NCBI GenBank assembly: GCA_034437455.1
Contig: DAOTUB010000030.1
Coordinates: 1 to 44,822 of the forward strand
From: DAOTUB01 sp034437455
Lineage (GTDB): Bacteria; Chloroflexota; Anaerolineae; B4-G1
Direction: 5' to 3'
DNA length: 44,822 bases
The notes below the pieces were generated by a model that did not search any database, was not told the origin of the DNA, and was given only the letters and a program-made list of their open reading frames with translations. A program made the translations under genes and the position numbers. Below are positions 31,887 through 39,496 of this stretch, in pieces. Within the stretch, counting starts at the first letter, position 1. Each line of letters opens with the position of its first letter.

Positions 31887-33233
31887 ATGAACATTGGCAT
31901 CATCGGCGCGGGCATCACCGGACTCACCGCCGCCTACGATCTGACGAAGCAAGGCCACACCGTCACCGTCTACGATGCGCGGCCCTACGCCGGGGGACTG
32001 GCGGCAGGTTTTCGCGACAAGCGGTGGGAATGGCCCCTCGACCGCTTTTACCACCACTGGTTCGCCTCCGACGAACACATCATCAACCTGATAGACGAGC
32101 TAGGGGTCAGCGAGCGGCTCTTCTTCCCCTGGCCCACCACCTCCATCTACCACCAGGGAAAAATCTATCCCCTCGACAGCCCCGTGCCCTACTTGAAATT
32201 CATCCCCTTCTCGCAAATGCACCGCGCCATCCGCGTGCTCCAGTTCACGCCGCTGCCGCCGATCGACCGCCTGAGGATCGGGCTGTCGGCCTTTTATCTG
32301 ACCCTGACCAAGAATTGGCGTCCACTGGAAAGCGTCTCTGTGGACGAGTGGATGCGTGAAAAAGTCGGGGAGCGGGCCTACAACCTGTGGTGGAAGCCGC
32401 TGCTCATCAGCAAGTTTGGCGAGGAGAACTATCGGGACGTGAACATGGCCTGGATGTGGGCCAGAGCGTACAAACGGACCGCCAAACTGGGCTACTTTGT
32501 CGGCGGCTTCCAGGGCATTGCGAACGTGCTGGTTGAGCGCGTGGAAGCGCAAGGGGGAAAGGTAAAATTGTGGACGGCGGTGAAGGGCGTCCACACCACC
32601 GCCGAGGGTCGCTTGCAGATGACGACAGCAGCGGGCATCGTCGAGCACGAGGCCGTCATCGCCACCTGTTCCCCCCAGGAGATGCTGCGCCTGACGCCTG
32701 CCCTCCTCGCCGATTACGCCAAGTATGCCGAGTATGCCGCGAAATTGCAGCAGCTCAAATCGATGGGCGCGGTGGCGCTCGTCCTGGCTCTCAAGCATCA
32801 ACTGACAGACGGACACTACTGGATCAACATACCCGCAGGGGAAGGCTTGCCCTTTATGGGACTGATTGAACACACCAACTACATCGGGTCAGAGCACTAT
32901 GGGGGCGATCACATCGTCTATTGCGGCGACTATTTGCCGCCCGATCACCCTTATTTCGACTATGGCAAAGAAGAACTGCTCGAAACCTATCTGCCGGGCC
33001 TGTTCAAGATCAACCCCGACTTTGACCCCGATTGGATACGGGCCAGTTGGATGTTCACCGAAAAGTATGCCCAACCGGTCCCCACACTGGACCACTCGCG
33101 CAACATTCCACCGCTAAAGACTCCCATCCCCGGCCTCTGGATGGCGAACATGAGCCAGGTCTATCCCTGGGATCGTGGGAGCAATTATGCCGTGGAGATG
33201 GGACGACGGGTAGCGCAGGAGGTGATGAGTTGA
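31887..33233 (+). CDS. FAD-dependent amine-oxidase-like oxidoreductase
   Basis: A 448-residue flavoprotein. The N-terminal Rossmann motif is NIGIIGAGITGLTAAYDL, with the second signature YAGGLAAGF. The C-terminal FAD segment is YPWDRGSNYAVEMGRRVAQEV. The middle resembles the NAD(P)-binding amine oxidase/protoporphyrinogen-oxidase/desaturase group found beside polysaccharide or lipid genes (FYHHWFASDEHIINLIDELG). The substrate is not evident. ATG 31887 follows GGAG; an in-frame TTG at 31875 is a weaker start. The stop TGA overlaps the cinA TTG. Confidence 0.82.
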   Translation: MNIGIIGAGITGLTAAYDLTKQGHTVTVYDARPYAGGLAAGFRDKRWEWPLDRFYHHWFASDEHIINLIDELGVSERLFFPWPTTSIYHQGKIYPLDSPVPYLKFIPFSQMHRAIRVLQFTPLPPIDRLRIGLSAFYLTLTKNWRPLESVSVDEWMREKVGERAYNLWWKPLLISKFGEENYRDVNMAWMWARAYKRTAKLGYFVGGFQGIANVLVERVEAQGGKVKLWTAVKGVHTTAEGRLQMTTAAGIVEHEAVIATCSPQEMLRLTPALLADYAKYAEYAAKLQQLKSMGAVALVLALKHQLTDGHYWINIPAGEGLPFMGLIEHTNYIGSEHYGGDHIVYCGDYLPPDHPYFDYGKEELLETYLPGLFKINPDFDPDWIRASWMFTEKYAQPVPTLDHSRNIPPLKTPIPGLWMANMSQVYPWDRGSNYAVEMGRRVAQEVMS

Positions 33234-34450
33234 AAGCAGCCATCCTCGCCATCGGCGACGAACTGACCTGCGGCTACCGTCTGGACACCAACTCCCAGGC
33301 CATCTCGCGCCGTCTGACGCTCCTGCCCGCCGAGGTCGTCCTGCACGTGACCGCAAACGACACGCCAGAGACCATCCAGAGAGGACTGCGCGCCACGCTG
33401 AACGCCGCCGACGTCGTCGTCGTCACCGGCGGGCTGGGGCCGACGGAGGACGACCTGACCCGCCAAGTCATCGCCGCTCACTTTGGCCTGGAATTGGTCG
33501 AGGATGCCGGGGCGCTAGATCACATCCGGGAACGATTCGCTCACTTTGGTCGCGAGATGCCGGAGAGCAACCGCGTCCAGGCCCAGGCGCCCGCCGGCAG
33601 CCAGATCATGTACAACGAACGGGGCACCGCCGCCGGGTTCTACTTGCCGGTAGGCGAGAAACACATCTTTGTCACTCCCGGCATCCCCGACGAGATGGAA
33701 GGCATGCTAGAAGCGTTCATCCTGCCCCGACTGCAAGAGTTGGCAGGCGCGAACCATCACGTCCGACGGGCGGCGATCAAGGTCTATGGGCTGCCAGAGT
33801 CGGGGATCAACGAGCGCATCCGGCCCATGATGGCGCGAGGCCGCAATCCGCTCCTGGGCCTCCTCCCTCACCGAGGCACCATCACCATCGAGGTGGTCGC
33901 CACGGGCAGCACGTCGGCAGAGACAGAGCAGTTGCTGGAAACAGACCTGGCGGCGCTGCGGGCGGAATTCGGCCAGTACATCATCAGCGAGGACGAGCAC
34001 GATCTGCCCCAGGTAGTGGCCGACATGCTGGTCGAACGCAGATTGACCATCGCCACGGCAGAGCTGGGCACCGGCGGGCTGGTGGCCGCCCGGCTGACCG
34101 AGCCGGACGGCTACGAGCGTTGGTTCCGCCGCAGCGCGGTGCTCAATCGGGAACTGGCGTCGCTGAAGAAACCCCAGGGAGGCGACCTGACGGATGAGGA
34201 AACCACTCAGACCCTGGCTTCGATCGCAAAATACGCAGCCGCCTCCGATATCGGCGTGGGGGTGGGAGCGATCACCATCCCAAAAGACAGCACCCCGCAG
34301 CGGCCTTACGGCGCGGTGCACGTGGCGGTGAACATGCAAGGTCGGGCGACCTGTCGCCAGTTGAGCTTTAGCGGAGATCGTGCGCGCGTGCGAGAATGGG
34401 CTGCCGACACCGCCCTGGCGATGGTACGAGTGCAATTGTTGAAAACTTGA
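33230..34450 (+). CDS. cinA: CinA family protein with degenerate PncC amidase domain
   Basis: A 406-residue protein starting at TTG 33230-33232 behind AGGAGGTGATGAG, overlapping the previous stop. An N-terminal MoCF-like/COG1058 domain (about 1-165: AILAIGDEL, DTNSQAISRRL, VVVTGGLGPTEDD, ESNRVQAQAP, TPGIPDEMEGM) is intact; it is linked to ADP-ribose pyrophosphatase activity in CinA. A linker domain follows. The C-terminal PncC-like domain should deamidate NMN, but its catalytic AESCTGG reads AELGTGG, so the Ser is Leu, and the usual YSNEAK and GPxGG segments are also lost. The amidase half is probably inactive while the N-half may work. The neighbours on the same strand are unrelated housekeeping genes. 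Confidence 0.87.
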   Translation: MKAAILAIGDELTCGYRLDTNSQAISRRLTLLPAEVVLHVTANDTPETIQRGLRATLNAADVVVVTGGLGPTEDDLTRQVIAAHFGLELVEDAGALDHIRERFAHFGREMPESNRVQAQAPAGSQIMYNERGTAAGFYLPVGEKHIFVTPGIPDEMEGMLEAFILPRLQELAGANHHVRRAAIKVYGLPESGINERIRPMMARGRNPLLGLLPHRGTITIEVVATGSTSAETEQLLETDLAALRAEFGQYIISEDEHDLPQVVADMLVERRLTIATAELGTGGLVAARLTEPDGYERWFRRSAVLNRELASLKKPQGGDLTDEETTQTLASIAKYAAASDIGVGVGAITIPKDSTPQRPYGAVHVAVNMQGRATCRQLSFSGDRARVREWAADTALAMVRVQLLKT

Positions 34451-34481
34451 CAAATCCTTCATTTTCCAATATAGTTCTACT

Positions 34482-35384
34482 GTGAAGACGGATAGGACGT
34501 TATCTAATTCAAAGGATACTCATATCCTGACGCGACCCTGGCACAAAAAGCTCACTGTCGCTCTCCTGGCGATCATTGTAGCTTTGGCATCGCTCTATCC
34601 CGCGCTCGCGCAGGGCGAGAGTCCCAGCAGCCAGACCCTTTCTCCCTACTGGCATCCCAATGTCAGCCGCTGGGAACACGTCATCGTCCCCTACTCTCGA
34701 GACAGGAACTTGGATCCCGATCTCGTCGCCGCCGTGATCTGGAAGGAATCCCTGGGCAACTCGATAGCGCGGGGGCCGACCGGAGCCGTTGGATTGATGG
34801 GGCTGAAACCATTCGAATGGCGCCCCAGCGCCGAGGAACTGGAGTTGCCCTGGGTAAACTTGTTCTGGGGCGCGCGCGCGCTGGCCCATACCATCCGCGA
34901 CGGGAAAGGCGACGTCTACTATGCGCTAGCCGCCTACAACGGTGGGTGGGATCAGATCCACCTGCGCGTCACGCGCCGCTATGCAGCCGATGTATTGGGC
35001 CACTACACTCGCGCCGTCGCCGTGCGGTATGGGCTTCCCGCCGACGGCGACTGGATGGCCATCCTCGCTATCGAAGGGACACCCGGTCCCAACACCGTCA
35101 CCGTGCTCGGTCCGCAGCGCCCATTGACCCGCTACACCGAGCGGCCCTGGGTCCGGGCTGATATTCCCTCTGTCCCTGTCGGTTTCCCGCCCCACTCCAC
35201 CACCATCGTCTTTGTGGACGAGCGAGGCGTTGAGGGACGGGTGAACTTGTGGCTGGTCGCAGAAGACGGCTCCTTGCTGGAAGGCTCTATGGCGTCGCCT
35301 GTATCCTCCCCCAATTCTCTAGCTGCGGGAGCCGCGCGCGATGGACAGATCGATTCAGATGTCGGCGTTGGGAGCCTCGATTGA
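34482..35384 (+). CDS. Lytic transglycosylase-like (SLT) exported protein
   Basis: A 300-residue exported protein. The signal peptide or anchor is about 22-44 (KKLTVALLAIIVALASLYPALA). An SLT/lysozyme-like domain follows at about 60-190: catalytic Glu in AVIWKESLGN, TGAVGLMGLKPFEWRP, NLFWGARALAHTIRDG and the signature ALAAYNGGWDQ. These enzymes cleave peptidoglycan glycan strands. A C-terminal beta region (about 195-290) is unassigned. The start GTG 34482 has no clear ribosome site; it lies 31 bp after cinA and may be read by coupling. The Gln often seen after GLM is Gly here, a minor departure. Confidence 0.82.
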   Translation: MKTDRTLSNSKDTHILTRPWHKKLTVALLAIIVALASLYPALAQGESPSSQTLSPYWHPNVSRWEHVIVPYSRDRNLDPDLVAAVIWKESLGNSIARGPTGAVGLMGLKPFEWRPSAEELELPWVNLFWGARALAHTIRDGKGDVYYALAAYNGGWDQIHLRVTRRYAADVLGHYTRAVAVRYGLPADGDWMAILAIEGTPGPNTVTVLGPQRPLTRYTERPWVRADIPSVPVGFPPHSTTIVFVDERGVEGRVNLWLVAEDGSLLEGSMASPVSSPNSLAAGAARDGQIDSDVGVGSLD

Positions 35385-35422
35385 ACGAGCACGCTCATCC
35401 CGCATTGACCACCGTCGCTCTC

Positions 35423-35443
35423 CCTGGCTTTCTGGCCAGGTTT
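35423..35443 (+). terminator. Weak hairpin terminator after lytic transglycosylase gene
   Basis: CCTGGC (35423-35428), 6-nt loop, GCCAGG (35435-35440), then TTTG. The stem is short, so it is marginal as a terminator. Confidence 0.4.
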
Positions 35444-35460
35444 GCATTTGCCCCCCACGT

Positions 35461-35483
35461 TGTAGCCGCCTCCTGATGGCGGC
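35461..35483. repeat. REP-like hairpin, TGTAGCCG family
   Basis: TGTA followed by GCCGCC (35465-35470), loop TCCTGAT, GGCGGC (35478-35483). The TGTAGCCG start is shared with the elements at 36939 and 37017 on the far side of the MFS gene. Confidence 0.5.
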
Positions 35484-35548
35484 ACCGTATAGATCTGCCT
35501 GAAAATCAGTACGCCATTGCCGCAATCTAGGAAAGGGTTTAACGTACA

Positions 35549-36838
35549 ATGGATAAAGAACCTGCATTCTCTCGCCCGCTGGAACAGCGCCAAGCTGTCC
35601 GAGAGTTGCTCCACAATCGCGATTTCACATTGCTTTGGATCGGACAGTTGCTCTCCCAGATTGGCGACCAATGTCTGCTGATTGCCGCGATCACGCTCAT
35701 CTCCAACCTCTCCAACTCGCCGCTGGCCATGCTCATCCCGGCCATCTCGATCGCCCTTCCCCAGATCATCTTCGGATTGGTGGGTGGGGTGATCGCCGAC
35801 CGTTGGAACCGCAAGTGGTTGATGATCGCGTCCGACGTGCTACGGGGGATCATTGTTCTGGCTATCCTGCTCGTCAACAGCGTCGGGCAGCTCTGGATTC
35901 TCTACCTCGCGGCGGCCGGGCTGGCGATGGTGGGCGTCTGTTTCTACCCGGCGCGCAACGCGAGTATTCCCAACCTCGTGCCCCCGGGCTTGCTCCTGGC
36001 CGCCAATGGGTTGATCCAGGGCAGCTATATCGTCGCCCTGATCGTGGGGCCGGCCATCGCCGGCGCAGCGGTCGAGCTGTGGTCGCCCCTGGCGATTCTC
36101 GTCGATAGCGCGACGTTCTTTGCCTCTGCGATAGCCATTGGCATGATGAAATTCCCCGCGACCGCATCAGAACAAGCCGCCAAGAAAAACGGCGTCTGGA
36201 AAGATATGAAGATCGGGCTCGATTTTATCCGCCAGAACCGGGCGCTAAAACAAACGTTAGTGATCACAGCCGTGGCCACCCTGGGCTTTGGGGCGATCGT
36301 GCTGCTCGCCATCCCCCACCTGAAGGCGCAGCTAGGGGCCACAGGTATGGAGTACGGGATTGCGATGAGCACCCTCGGCCTCGGCTCTGTGATGGGCGGA
36401 CTGACGGTCAGTCGGCTCTCACAACGGCTTTCGACGAGCACCATCGTGGGGGGAATGCTGATCCTGGCAGGGACGGCCATCGTCGCCTTCGCCTTTGCGC
36501 CTAATTACGCCGCCGTGCTGGTCAACGTCGCCGTCATCGGCCTATGCCTGGTGGTGGCTCGCGGGGCGCTGGATGCGATCACGCAAGCGCTCGCGCCCGA
36601 CGCGGTGCGGGGACGGGTGCAGTCCGCCGTAAACCTGATCGTCGTCGCGGCCACCGCCATGGCCGAGGGCATCTCCGCCCTGCTCGGCTCTCTGATCGGA
36701 GTGCAGACTGTCTTTGTGGCGGCCGGGGTCGTGACGGCGCTGGCGGGCGTGGCGGCAGCCTTTGTCCTGCGCGGCGCGGTTCAGGTAGTGAGTAGAAAGC
36801 CAGCGGTAGGGAAGGTAACGTCCCATCAGTCCGTTTGA
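35549..36838 (+). CDS. MFS transporter (EntS/MFS_3-like exporter)
   Basis: A 429-residue protein with 12 predicted membrane helices in two halves. The N-terminal motif FTLLWIGQLLSQIGDQCLLI and motif A-like GGVIADRWNRKWLMIASD in the 2-3 loop are typical. The second half repeats the pattern (GLGSVMGGLTVSRLSQRLST, APDAVRGRVQSAVNL). It is closest to the MFS_3 group of siderophore or macrolide exporters, so efflux is likely though the substrate is unknown. ATG 35549; the purine-rich AGGAAAGGG is rather far upstream (about 12 nt). It is flanked by REP-like hairpins and ends at a clear terminator. Confidence 0.9.
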   Translation: MDKEPAFSRPLEQRQAVRELLHNRDFTLLWIGQLLSQIGDQCLLIAAITLISNLSNSPLAMLIPAISIALPQIIFGLVGGVIADRWNRKWLMIASDVLRGIIVLAILLVNSVGQLWILYLAAAGLAMVGVCFYPARNASIPNLVPPGLLLAANGLIQGSYIVALIVGPAIAGAAVELWSPLAILVDSATFFASAIAIGMMKFPATASEQAAKKNGVWKDMKIGLDFIRQNRALKQTLVITAVATLGFGAIVLLAIPHLKAQLGATGMEYGIAMSTLGLGSVMGGLTVSRLSQRLSTSTIVGGMLILAGTAIVAFAFAPNYAAVLVNVAVIGLCLVVARGALDAITQALAPDAVRGRVQSAVNLIVVAATAMAEGISALLGSLIGVQTVFVAAGVVTALAGVAAAFVLRGAVQVVSRKPAVGKVTSHQSV

Positions 36839-36859
36839 CCAACCCAGGGTGGAGTGACA

Positions 36860-36890
36860 CAGGCGAGGGGCACACTCCCCCGCCTGTTTT
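36860..36890 (+). terminator. Intrinsic terminator after MFS gene
   Basis: CAGGCGAGGGG (36860-36870), loop CACACT, CCCCCGCCTG (36877-36886) with one bulged A, then TTTT. It lies 22 bp after the stop. Confidence 0.8.
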
Positions 36891-36938
36891 CGTATCTGAT
36901 GGATAACTGCTCAGATCATTGAAGCGAGCGCCGGTTGA

Positions 36939-36962
36939 GTAGCCGCCACGCTTTTTGTGGCG
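36939..36962. repeat. REP-like hairpin, GTAGCCGCC family
   Basis: AGTAGC then CGCCAC (36944-36949), loop GCTTTTT, GTGGCG (36957-36962). It shares the GTAGCCG start with the neighbouring palindromic element. It occupies the convergent MFS/hypothetical gene end, where the 305-bp gap (36839-37143) holds only this, the terminator and the next element. Confidence 0.5.
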
Positions 36963-37016
36963 ACGTATCGAAACCAAGTGAGCGGGTATCTGCTCAATAA
37001 TGCGGGGCATTTGTAC

Positions 37017-37073
37017 TGTAGCCGCGCTTTCCATAGCGCGCTAGCCCAGCGAGGCATGGAAACCTCGGCTACA
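37017..37073. repeat. Palindromic element folding as a three-way junction with complementary loops
   Basis: Outer arms TGTAGCCG (37017-37024) and CGGCTACA (37066-37073) enclose two hairpins. These are CGCGC/GCGCG with loop TTTCCATA, and CGAGG/CCTCG with loop CATGGAAA. The loops are complementary (TTTCCAT with ATGGAAA). The two halves are inverted copies whose stem bases differ in a pairing-preserving way, which points to selection for structure or a duplicated REP unit. Confidence 0.65.
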
Positions 37074-37143
37074 TCCCCCGACTCTTTGAGAAGATACGTG
37101 AGCGGCTTCCAGCGCAGGCCAACCACTCTGCTGAAACAACCCG

Positions 37144-37788
37144 CTACGCCTCGCCCTCTTCGGCAAGCAGCCGCAGCGCGTAGGTGACCCGGCGCGGGCG
37201 AGAGTCGGTCAACAATTGGCCGGTCTCCCAGGTACGGGCGAGCGCGCTCAGACGAGATCGGGAGATCTCCCCGCGAAAGGCATCGTACAGCGCGGTCAGC
37301 GTGAAGCACCCATCCAACTCATCGAGGGCATAACACACCAGTCGACGCTCCAGTGGACTGAGGGCCGGGAAAGCGGCGGGCGGGCTGATCTGAGGCGAGA
37401 TAGCGATGGCATGCAGCGTGCCAAGCCAGTGGACGGCCTCCTCGATCAGTCGATCCATCCGAAAATACAAACGATTCGACCATTCTGCCTTGCCCTGCAG
37501 GTCGTGGATGAAGGGAGGCGAAGTCATAGACGTGCCGTAGACGCTGAAGGGAAAATCGGCGGCGCTGAAAAGCCCCACGCGAGGGGTGGTCGCCTCGGCC
37601 CGGAGCACGTCCCAGCGCTCCTCGGTGACGGTGAAATCGAGCCGGGCGGTGACGAGGATGCCGCCGGGCAGCCGCCAGAACCAGGCCACGCCCACGCGGC
37701 CCTTGTAGCCCGCTGCGCGCTTGCCGATCTCGTCCATCAGTTGATCGGCCAGACACAATGCGTCGAAGGATGGATAGTACAGGGCCAT
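37144..37788 (-). CDS. Hypothetical protein, C-terminal winged-helix-like segment
   Basis: A 214-residue soluble protein I do not recognise. The N-terminal half is alpha/beta (LMDEIGKRAAGYKGRVGVAW, GGILVTARLDFTV). The C-terminal third is helical and might be a winged helix (LSPLERRLVCYALDELDG, FTLTALYDAFRGEIS, RVTYALRLLAEEGEA). No catalytic motif is seen. ATG 37786-37788 follows AGAGGTGACCTG. A TATAAT promoter lies 32 bp upstream of the start. It is transcribed away from the 189-residue gene upstream, possibly as its own unit. Confidence 0.65.
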   Translation of the reverse strand: MALYYPSFDALCLADQLMDEIGKRAAGYKGRVGVAWFWRLPGGILVTARLDFTVTEERWDVLRAEATTPRVGLFSAADFPFSVYGTSMTSPPFIHDLQGKAEWSNRLYFRMDRLIEEAVHWLGTLHAIAISPQISPPAAFPALSPLERRLVCYALDELDGCFTLTALYDAFRGEISRSRLSALARTWETGQLLTDSRPRRVTYALRLLAEEGEA

Positions 37789-37819
37789 CAGGTCACCTCT
37801 TGCTTGCTAGGATTGGGCC

Positions 37820-37847
37820 ATTATATCATCGAGGACAGGGGATGCAA
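37820..37847 (-). promoter_or_regulatory. Probable promoter of the 37144-37788 gene
   Basis: On the minus strand -35 TTGCAT (37842-37847), 16-nt spacer, -10 TATAAT (37820-37825). Confidence 0.5.
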
Positions 37848-37860
37848 GGTGAATCCGCGC

Positions 37861-38430
37861 TCAACGGATCGTCCCACTGGCGACTGCCTCCCCCTCGCGC
37901 AACTCAAGTGTCTCAAAGATCACGGGCAGTTGACGATTGGAGAGATCCACCTGCTCGTATACCACCTCCTGGACGGCCTGCAGAACGAAATCCGGGACCG
38001 GAGCGCCCGCCACGCCCAGATCGGTGAGGGTGACGACGGGAATGCCGTTTTCCAGCACCATCGTCGCCCGCCCGTGGATGGAAAGCCGCAGCCCCAGCGC
38101 CTCCGCCTCGCCCCAGGCCTCGATCTCGTCGAGGTGGAATTCGACGCGCGGGTGGCGGAAGGGAATCTCGGGGTGACCGCTGAGGAACCAGGCGATGCTC
38201 TCCGCAGCTTCCTGGCCGGTGACGCTCAGCTCAAACCGCTCGCCGCTGTGCCCGCCCTCGCGGAGACGAGTGCGCAGGTCGGCCAAGCTCGGCTCCAGGA
38301 GCGGCTCGGCGACGTAGGCGGGGCCGCTCGGCGCGAACGCCTGCGCCCAGGCCAGGCCGTTCGCCGCCATCAGGGCCAGCGCGATCCATAGGTTGAGCGG
38401 TTTCAGCATACGACGGATGAATCTGCGCAA
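37861..38430 (-). CDS. Exported hypothetical protein (LmeA/DUF2993-like pattern)
   Basis: A 189-residue protein with an N-terminal signal or anchor (LNLWIALALMAANGLAWA) and a mostly beta domain. It ends in RQLPVIFETLELREGEAVASGTIR-like strands recalling the lipid-binding LmeA/DUF2993 fold; that similarity is weak. The start is TTG 38428-38430 with GAGGGG upstream; an ATG seven codons in is an alternative. The first 107 bp are duplicated, with a 9-bp in-frame deletion, at 39389-39487 on the other side of the toxin-antitoxin pair, where the copy has an ATG start and a better ribosome site. The original gene probably followed the PrsW-like gene directly. Confidence 0.65.
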   Translation of the reverse strand: MRRFIRRMLKPLNLWIALALMAANGLAWAQAFAPSGPAYVAEPLLEPSLADLRTRLREGGHSGERFELSVTGQEAAESIAWFLSGHPEIPFRHPRVEFHLDEIEAWGEAEALGLRLSIHGRATMVLENGIPVVTLTDLGVAGAPVPDFVLQAVQEVVYEQVDLSNRQLPVIFETLELREGEAVASGTIR

Positions 38431-38529
38431 TAGATACCCCTCGTTTATATCCCTCCCCAGATCAAATGCAGAGCAGCCCCACCCTCCACAAGAACAGCGA
38501 AGCCATTGGGTTCCTCCCGCATCAGCCCT

Positions 38530-39027
38530 CTAATCGCCGCCTATTTCCTTTTCGTCCTGCAACACCCGCTTGTAAAGCGGATCGCTCACATGGAAACCGG
38601 CCACAATGCGCAGCGCATCCAGGCAAGGTTTCACGGCATCGATCAATCCTTTGTGCTTGGCTTCGACGAGCGTACCAATCAACCCCACGTAGCGCAAACC
38701 CAAATGCCTCGCTGTCTCTCGCCCCAAGTGTTCGTCCATCAGGAGCAACTCGGCCCCTATCTCCAGCGCCAGGGCAATGGCCTCGGCTTCCCCTGCATCC
38801 AACTCCTGCTGTAAAGCACGCACCAGTTCCCTATTCGTGACATGGCGCGTCTCGATCCAATCCGCGGTCTCCATTTCATCCGCCCCTGGTTGCCCGGATC
38901 CTTCAACGACGACCTCGCGCCACACAGCCTCAGGAATGACAAGCGCGCCGTATAGTTCACAGAGCAGGTTCAACTTATCGATCCGCGCCAGGTTGATCAG
39001 TGGGGAGGCGTTACTTACAATGCTCAC
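38530..39027 (-). CDS. DUF3368 PIN-like toxin
   Basis: A 165-residue protein starting at GTG 39025-39027, which overlaps the antitoxin stop as GTGA. It matches DUF3368: VSNASPLINLARIDKL at the N-terminus, VIPEAVWREV, LDAGEAEAIALALEIGAELLLMDE, GRETARHLGL and YVGLIGTLVEAKHKGLI. DUF3368 proteins are PIN-related and usually pair with UPF0175 proteins as toxin-antitoxin systems; the toxin would cleave RNA. A longer frame to 39129 overlaps the antitoxin fully and is rejected. Confidence 0.88.
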   Translation of the reverse strand: MSIVSNASPLINLARIDKLNLLCELYGALVIPEAVWREVVVEGSGQPGADEMETADWIETRHVTNRELVRALQQELDAGEAEAIALALEIGAELLLMDEHLGRETARHLGLRYVGLIGTLVEAKHKGLIDAVKPCLDALRIVAGFHVSDPLYKRVLQDEKEIGGD

Positions 39028-39290
39028 AGCCGCCCAAGTTCCTTCAGTGTAGCCAGGTCTTGCTCGTAATCCTCTACGTCGTAATGCACGAGGATTCCCT
39101 TGCTTCCCAAAAGCTGTTGAAACGCCCACACGGTCATATCGGCCATCTCCCGAGCTTTGCCAAAGGACAACTTACCCTGCTGGAACAGATGGATGGCCAG
39201 TTCTCGCTTTAGATCCTGGGGCGTCATCCTGGTGACGTGAACAATTTCACGCGGTATCTCAATAGAAATCGTATACGACATTTCTTGCAT
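39024..39290 (-). CDS. UPF0175 antitoxin
   Basis: An 88-residue protein. The N-terminal strand is ISIEIPREIVHVTRM. The helical UPF0175 core is LKRELAIHLFQQGKLSFGKAREMADMTVWAFQQLLGSKGI, a DNA-binding-like helix-turn-helix region, with an acidic C-terminus (YDVEDYEQDLATLKELGRL). It is the presumed antitoxin and autorepressor of the DUF3368 toxin. Start ATG 39288-39290 behind GGGAG; an ATG three codons later is possible. The promoter lies in the truncated gene copy upstream. Confidence 0.87.
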   Translation of the reverse strand: MQEMSYTISIEIPREIVHVTRMTPQDLKRELAIHLFQQGKLSFGKAREMADMTVWAFQQLLGSKGILVHYDVEDYEQDLATLKELGRL

Positions 39291-39354
39291 CGCTTTATAC
39301 TCCCAGTAGATGTTCCGTCAGTCACTTGGACTAGAATGTCAAAACGCAGATAGG

Positions 39355-39382
39355 ATTATACCACAGCGCATGTAGAAACCAA
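39355..39382 (-). promoter_or_regulatory. Candidate promoter of the toxin-antitoxin operon
   Basis: On the minus strand -35 TTGGTT (39377-39382), 16-nt spacer, -10 TATAAT (39355-39360), about 65 bp before the antitoxin start. Confidence 0.45.
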
Positions 39383-39487
39383 AGCTGAACCGCTCGGCGC
39401 GAACGCTTGCGCCCAGGCCAGGCCATTCGCCACCAGCGCGACCCAGAGATTGAGCGGTTTCAGCACACAACGGATGAATCTGCGCAT
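39356..39487 (-). pseudogene. Truncated 5' copy of the 37861-38430 gene
   Basis: An ATG at 39485-39487 with GAGGAGACCG begins a 43-codon frame, MRRFIRCVLKPLNLW and ANGLAWAQAFAPSG, near-identical to the start of the 189-residue gene (MRRFIRRMLKPLNLW, ANGLAWAQAFAPSG). It has a 9-bp deletion, then diverges and stops. It lies 9 bp after the PrsW-like gene on the same strand. The rest of the gene, after the same 5' piece repeated, lies on the other side of the toxin-antitoxin pair at 37861-38430. Confidence 0.75.
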
Positions 39488-39496
39488 CGGTCTCCT

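Noticed and set aside
33032..34450. 472-codon CinA starting at 33032
   Set aside because: The extra 66 residues overlap the oxidoreductase in another frame. TTG 33230 has AGGAGGTGATGAG and the normal CinA N-terminus.
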